DNA from: Candidatus Atribacteria bacterium
GTDB taxonomy: Bacteria; Atribacterota; JALVIU01
NCBI GenBank assembly: GCA_027028665.1
Contig: JALVIU010000206.1
Coordinates: 1-32,701 of the forward strand
DNA: 32,701 nucleotides
Direction of reading: 5' to 3'
Part shown: positions 30,930-32,701 of the stretch, piece by piece
How positions within the stretch are numbered: position 1 is the stretch's first letter
Layout of the letters: the number at the start of each line of letters is the position of its first letter
Translations under genes and position numbers: made by a program
The notes under the pieces: model-generated
Seen by the model: only the letters and a program-made list of their open reading frames with translations
What the model was told of the DNA's origin: nothing
Database searches by the model: none

Positions 30930-31866
30930 GGTAAAGGCATTATCAAAACATTTTAAAACTAAAAAGGGTCTTACAGTTAAGGCTGTAGATGAGGTGGATT
31001 TTTTTCTGGAAAAAGGTAAGACCCTTGCAATAGTGGGTGAGTCAGGTTCAGGAAAGACTACCCTTGGAAAAACCTTGCTTAAGATATATGAACCCACTGG
31101 AGGAAGGATATATTTCGAAGGTAAGGATATAACAAATTATTCTAAGGATAAGATGAAAGAATTAAGGGCAAATCTCCAGATGGTATTTCAAGACCCTACA
31201 TCTTCCTTAAATCCAAGAAAGAGTATAGGGAATATTATATCTTTACCCCTTAAAATCCATACAAGGATGACAAAAAAAGAGATAAAAGAAAAGGTGATAT
31301 GGCTTTTAGAACAGGTAGACCTTTCGCCTGCCTTTTATTCTCGTTATCCAAATGCCCTATCTGGAGGACAAAAACAGAGGGTAGGTATTGCTCGAGCGCT
31401 TGCCCTTAACCCAAAACTTATCGTTCTTGATGAGCCCACAGCATCTTTGGATGTCTCTGTCCAGGCAAAAATTTTAACTCTTTTGGAAGAGTTAAAAAAT
31501 CGCTTTGGCTTAAGTTACATATATATAACCCACGACCTTGGAGTTGTGAGAAATATGGCAGATTTTACACTTGTTATGTATCTCGGAAGGGTTATGGAAT
31601 ATGCATCTACAGAGGAGCTTTTTAGAAATCCTCTTCACCCTTATACTGTAGCCCTATTATCTTCTATACCTACTATAATGGATGAAGAGAAAAGTACTAT
31701 CCCTTATGAAATTACTCTATCAGGCGATATCCCATCCCTTACAGAGATTCCAGATTATTGTAGATTTTATTCCAGGTGTTATAAAAAAGAAAAGGAATGT
31801 ATGGAGAAAGAACCCGAATTAAGAGAGATGCTCTCAGGTCATTGGGTAAGATGCATAAGAGTTTAA
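30913..31866 (+). CDS. Dipeptide/oligopeptide ABC ATPase, DppF type
   Basis: A 317-residue second ATPase: Walker A GESGSGKTT (42-50), Q-loop in VFQDPTSSLNPR, signature LSGGQ (149-153), Walker B IVLDEP (170-175) and ITHDLGVVRNMAD. The C-terminal domain also keeps the Cys set (CRFYSRCYKKEKEC and WVRC). With the DppD-type subunit it completes a full five-part importer in one operon. Its start overlaps the previous gene by 17 nt, and it is followed 12 nt later by the aminopeptidase-like gene. Confidence 0.94.
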   Translation: MEKIIEVKALSKHFKTKKGLTVKAVDEVDFFLEKGKTLAIVGESGSGKTTLGKTLLKIYEPTGGRIYFEGKDITNYSKDKMKELRANLQMVFQDPTSSLNPRKSIGNIISLPLKIHTRMTKKEIKEKVIWLLEQVDLSPAFYSRYPNALSGGQKQRVGIARALALNPKLIVLDEPTASLDVSVQAKILTLLEELKNRFGLSYIYITHDLGVVRNMADFTLVMYLGRVMEYASTEELFRNPLHPYTVALLSSIPTIMDEEKSTIPYEITLSGDIPSLTEIPDYCRFYSRCYKKEKECMEKEPELREMLSGHWVRCIRV

Positions 31867-31878
31867 AGGAGGAGTAAT

Positions 31879-32701
31879 ATGAAATTTGATTGGGAAGTCA
31901 AAAGTGCTGCTTTTAAAGTAATAAATGATATGTGCAATCTCAAAAAGGGTGAGCATTTACTCATATATGCAGATACAAAAGTAGATCAAGATGTGCTCTC
32001 TGCAATAGCTGAGGCAGGACATGTAGCAGGGGGAGAAGTAGGTGTATACCTTTACAGGACAAGGGAAGAGGTGGGTATGGAGCCTCCTCCGCCTTTGAGA
32101 GAGGCAATGAAGGCATCAGATGTCATAATAGAGCTTGCAGAAAAATACCTCATACATACAAAAGCATATCATGATGCGTTGGATAATGGTTCGAGAAATC
32201 TCTGTCTTACAGGGATGGATAAGGATATGCTTACGAGGTGTATTGGGGATATAAACTATAAAGCAATGGTGGAATTTGGGGATAAACTTATGGAGATCCT
32301 GTCCAGAGGAAATAAGATGGAGATCACAACACCAGCCGGGACACATCTTGTATCAGAGATAGGCGGGAGGCCATTTTACCATAACTCAGGTATCATAGAT
32401 AGCCCTGGCCAGCAGAGTTTTTTAGGTGGACAAATATCATGGGCACCTATTGAAGAGACGATAAATGGAACAATGGTGTTTGATGGTTCTGTTTGGCCCC
32501 CTGATGAATTGGGACTCTTAAAAGAACCTATAGTTATGAAAATAGAGAAAGGTAGAGTAGTTGAAATAGAGGGCGGAAAAGAGGCCATGATATTTAAAAA
32601 ATGGCTTGCAAGTTTTAATGATCCCAATATGTTTATGATTGCCCATTTTTCATACGGTTTTAACCCTGGTGCAAGGCTCACAGGTAAGATATTGGAAGAT
32701 G
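31879..32701 (+). CDS. M29 aminopeptidase-like protein, 3' end outside the window
   Basis: The first 274 residues of a protein of the M29 (thermophilic leucyl aminopeptidase) superfamily, which also includes 2,5-dihydroxypyridine 5,6-dioxygenase (NicX). The N-terminal fold starts VINDMCNLKKGEHLLIYADT (14-33). The family block WAPIEETINGTMVFDGSVWP (188-207) includes likely metal ligand Glu192 or Glu193. The remaining ligands (His, Asp) would be beyond the end. The SD AAAGGAGGAG precedes the ATG. As the seventh gene of the operon it probably processes what the importer brings in, as a peptidase or as a metal-dependent ring-cleaving enzyme; the visible part does not decide. Confidence 0.85.
   Translation, partial: MKFDWEVKSAAFKVINDMCNLKKGEHLLIYADTKVDQDVLSAIAEAGHVAGGEVGVYLYRTREEVGMEPPPPLREAMKASDVIIELAEKYLIHTKAYHDALDNGSRNLCLTGMDKDMLTRCIGDINYKAMVEFGDKLMEILSRGNKMEITTPAGTHLVSEIGGRPFYHNSGIIDSPGQQSFLGGQISWAPIEETINGTMVFDGSVWPPDELGLLKEPIVMKIEKGRVVEIEGGKEAMIFKKWLASFNDPNMFMIAHFSYGFNPGARLTGKILED

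Overview
This window looks like a piece of the chromosome of an anaerobic, probably thermophilic bacterium with low GC (roughly 35-38% by eye). Genes are tightly packed, Shine-Dalgarno (SD) sites are strong (AAGGAGG-type), and arginine and isoleucine are mostly written AGA/AGG and ATA, as in many thermophiles. Metabolism is fermentative: sugar and uronate catabolism, a nickel-type racemase family, peptide-type ABC transport, an Fe-S aldo/keto reductase and a small ferritin/cytochrome b5 pair. The phylum cannot be fixed from this sequence; Dictyoglomota, Thermotogota, Atribacterota or a deep Firmicutes lineage would all fit. No rRNA, tRNA, CRISPR array, transposase or phage gene was recognised.

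Layout. (1) 1-737, minus: a lipoprotein gene followed by the start of a GH13 alpha-glucosidase. (2) 901-1665, plus: an esterase/lipase. (3) 1732-6611, plus: a five-gene operon, allH (DUF2877), fdrA/allF, a small gene matching the N-terminus of AllG, allG (DUF1116) and carbamate kinase. In E. coli this gene set makes oxamate carbamoyltransferase plus its kinase, which turns a carbamoylated substrate into carbamoyl phosphate and then ATP. (4) 6681-11926, minus: an AfuABC-type ABC importer with two closely related tandem binding proteins. (5) 12030-12983, minus: an AEC-family carrier. (6) 13153-14277, plus: an aldo/keto reductase with a ferredoxin domain. (7) 14300-15089, minus: a Dps-like ferritin and a cytochrome b5-like protein behind a large palindrome that resembles a PerR/Fur operator. 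(8) 15218-18915, minus: a BadF/BadG kinase, a LarA-family racemase and rhamnulokinase. (9) 19155-19679, plus: a lone cheW. (10) 19748-20267, minus: a DGC zinc-binding protein preceded by a 20-residue Cys/His-rich leader ORF. (11) 20394-21758, plus: uxaC. (12) 21837-25001, minus: a DUF4332 protein, an LVIVD beta-propeller and a HAD phosphatase. (13) 25382-32701, plus: a DUF917 protein, a complete Dpp/Opp-type ABC transporter and the first part of an M29-like aminopeptidase, running off the window.

The strongest new candidate is at 20152-20328. A promoter appears to start a leaderless mRNA that encodes a 20-residue peptide rich in Cys and His. The last codons of this peptide form one arm of a hairpin whose other arm holds both the SD and the start codon of the downstream zinc-binding-protein gene. 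This is the layout of leader-peptide-controlled translation. The allH promoter has the same unusual geometry (ATG 7 nt after the -10 box, no SD), so leaderless initiation may be a feature of this genome.

The carbamoyltransferase operon at the left and the DUF917/Dpp/M29 operon at the right could both serve use of nitrogen compounds such as ureides, hydantoins or small peptides. That link is inferred from gene families only. No allantoinase, ureidoglycolate enzyme or hydantoinase is visible here, so the true substrate is open.
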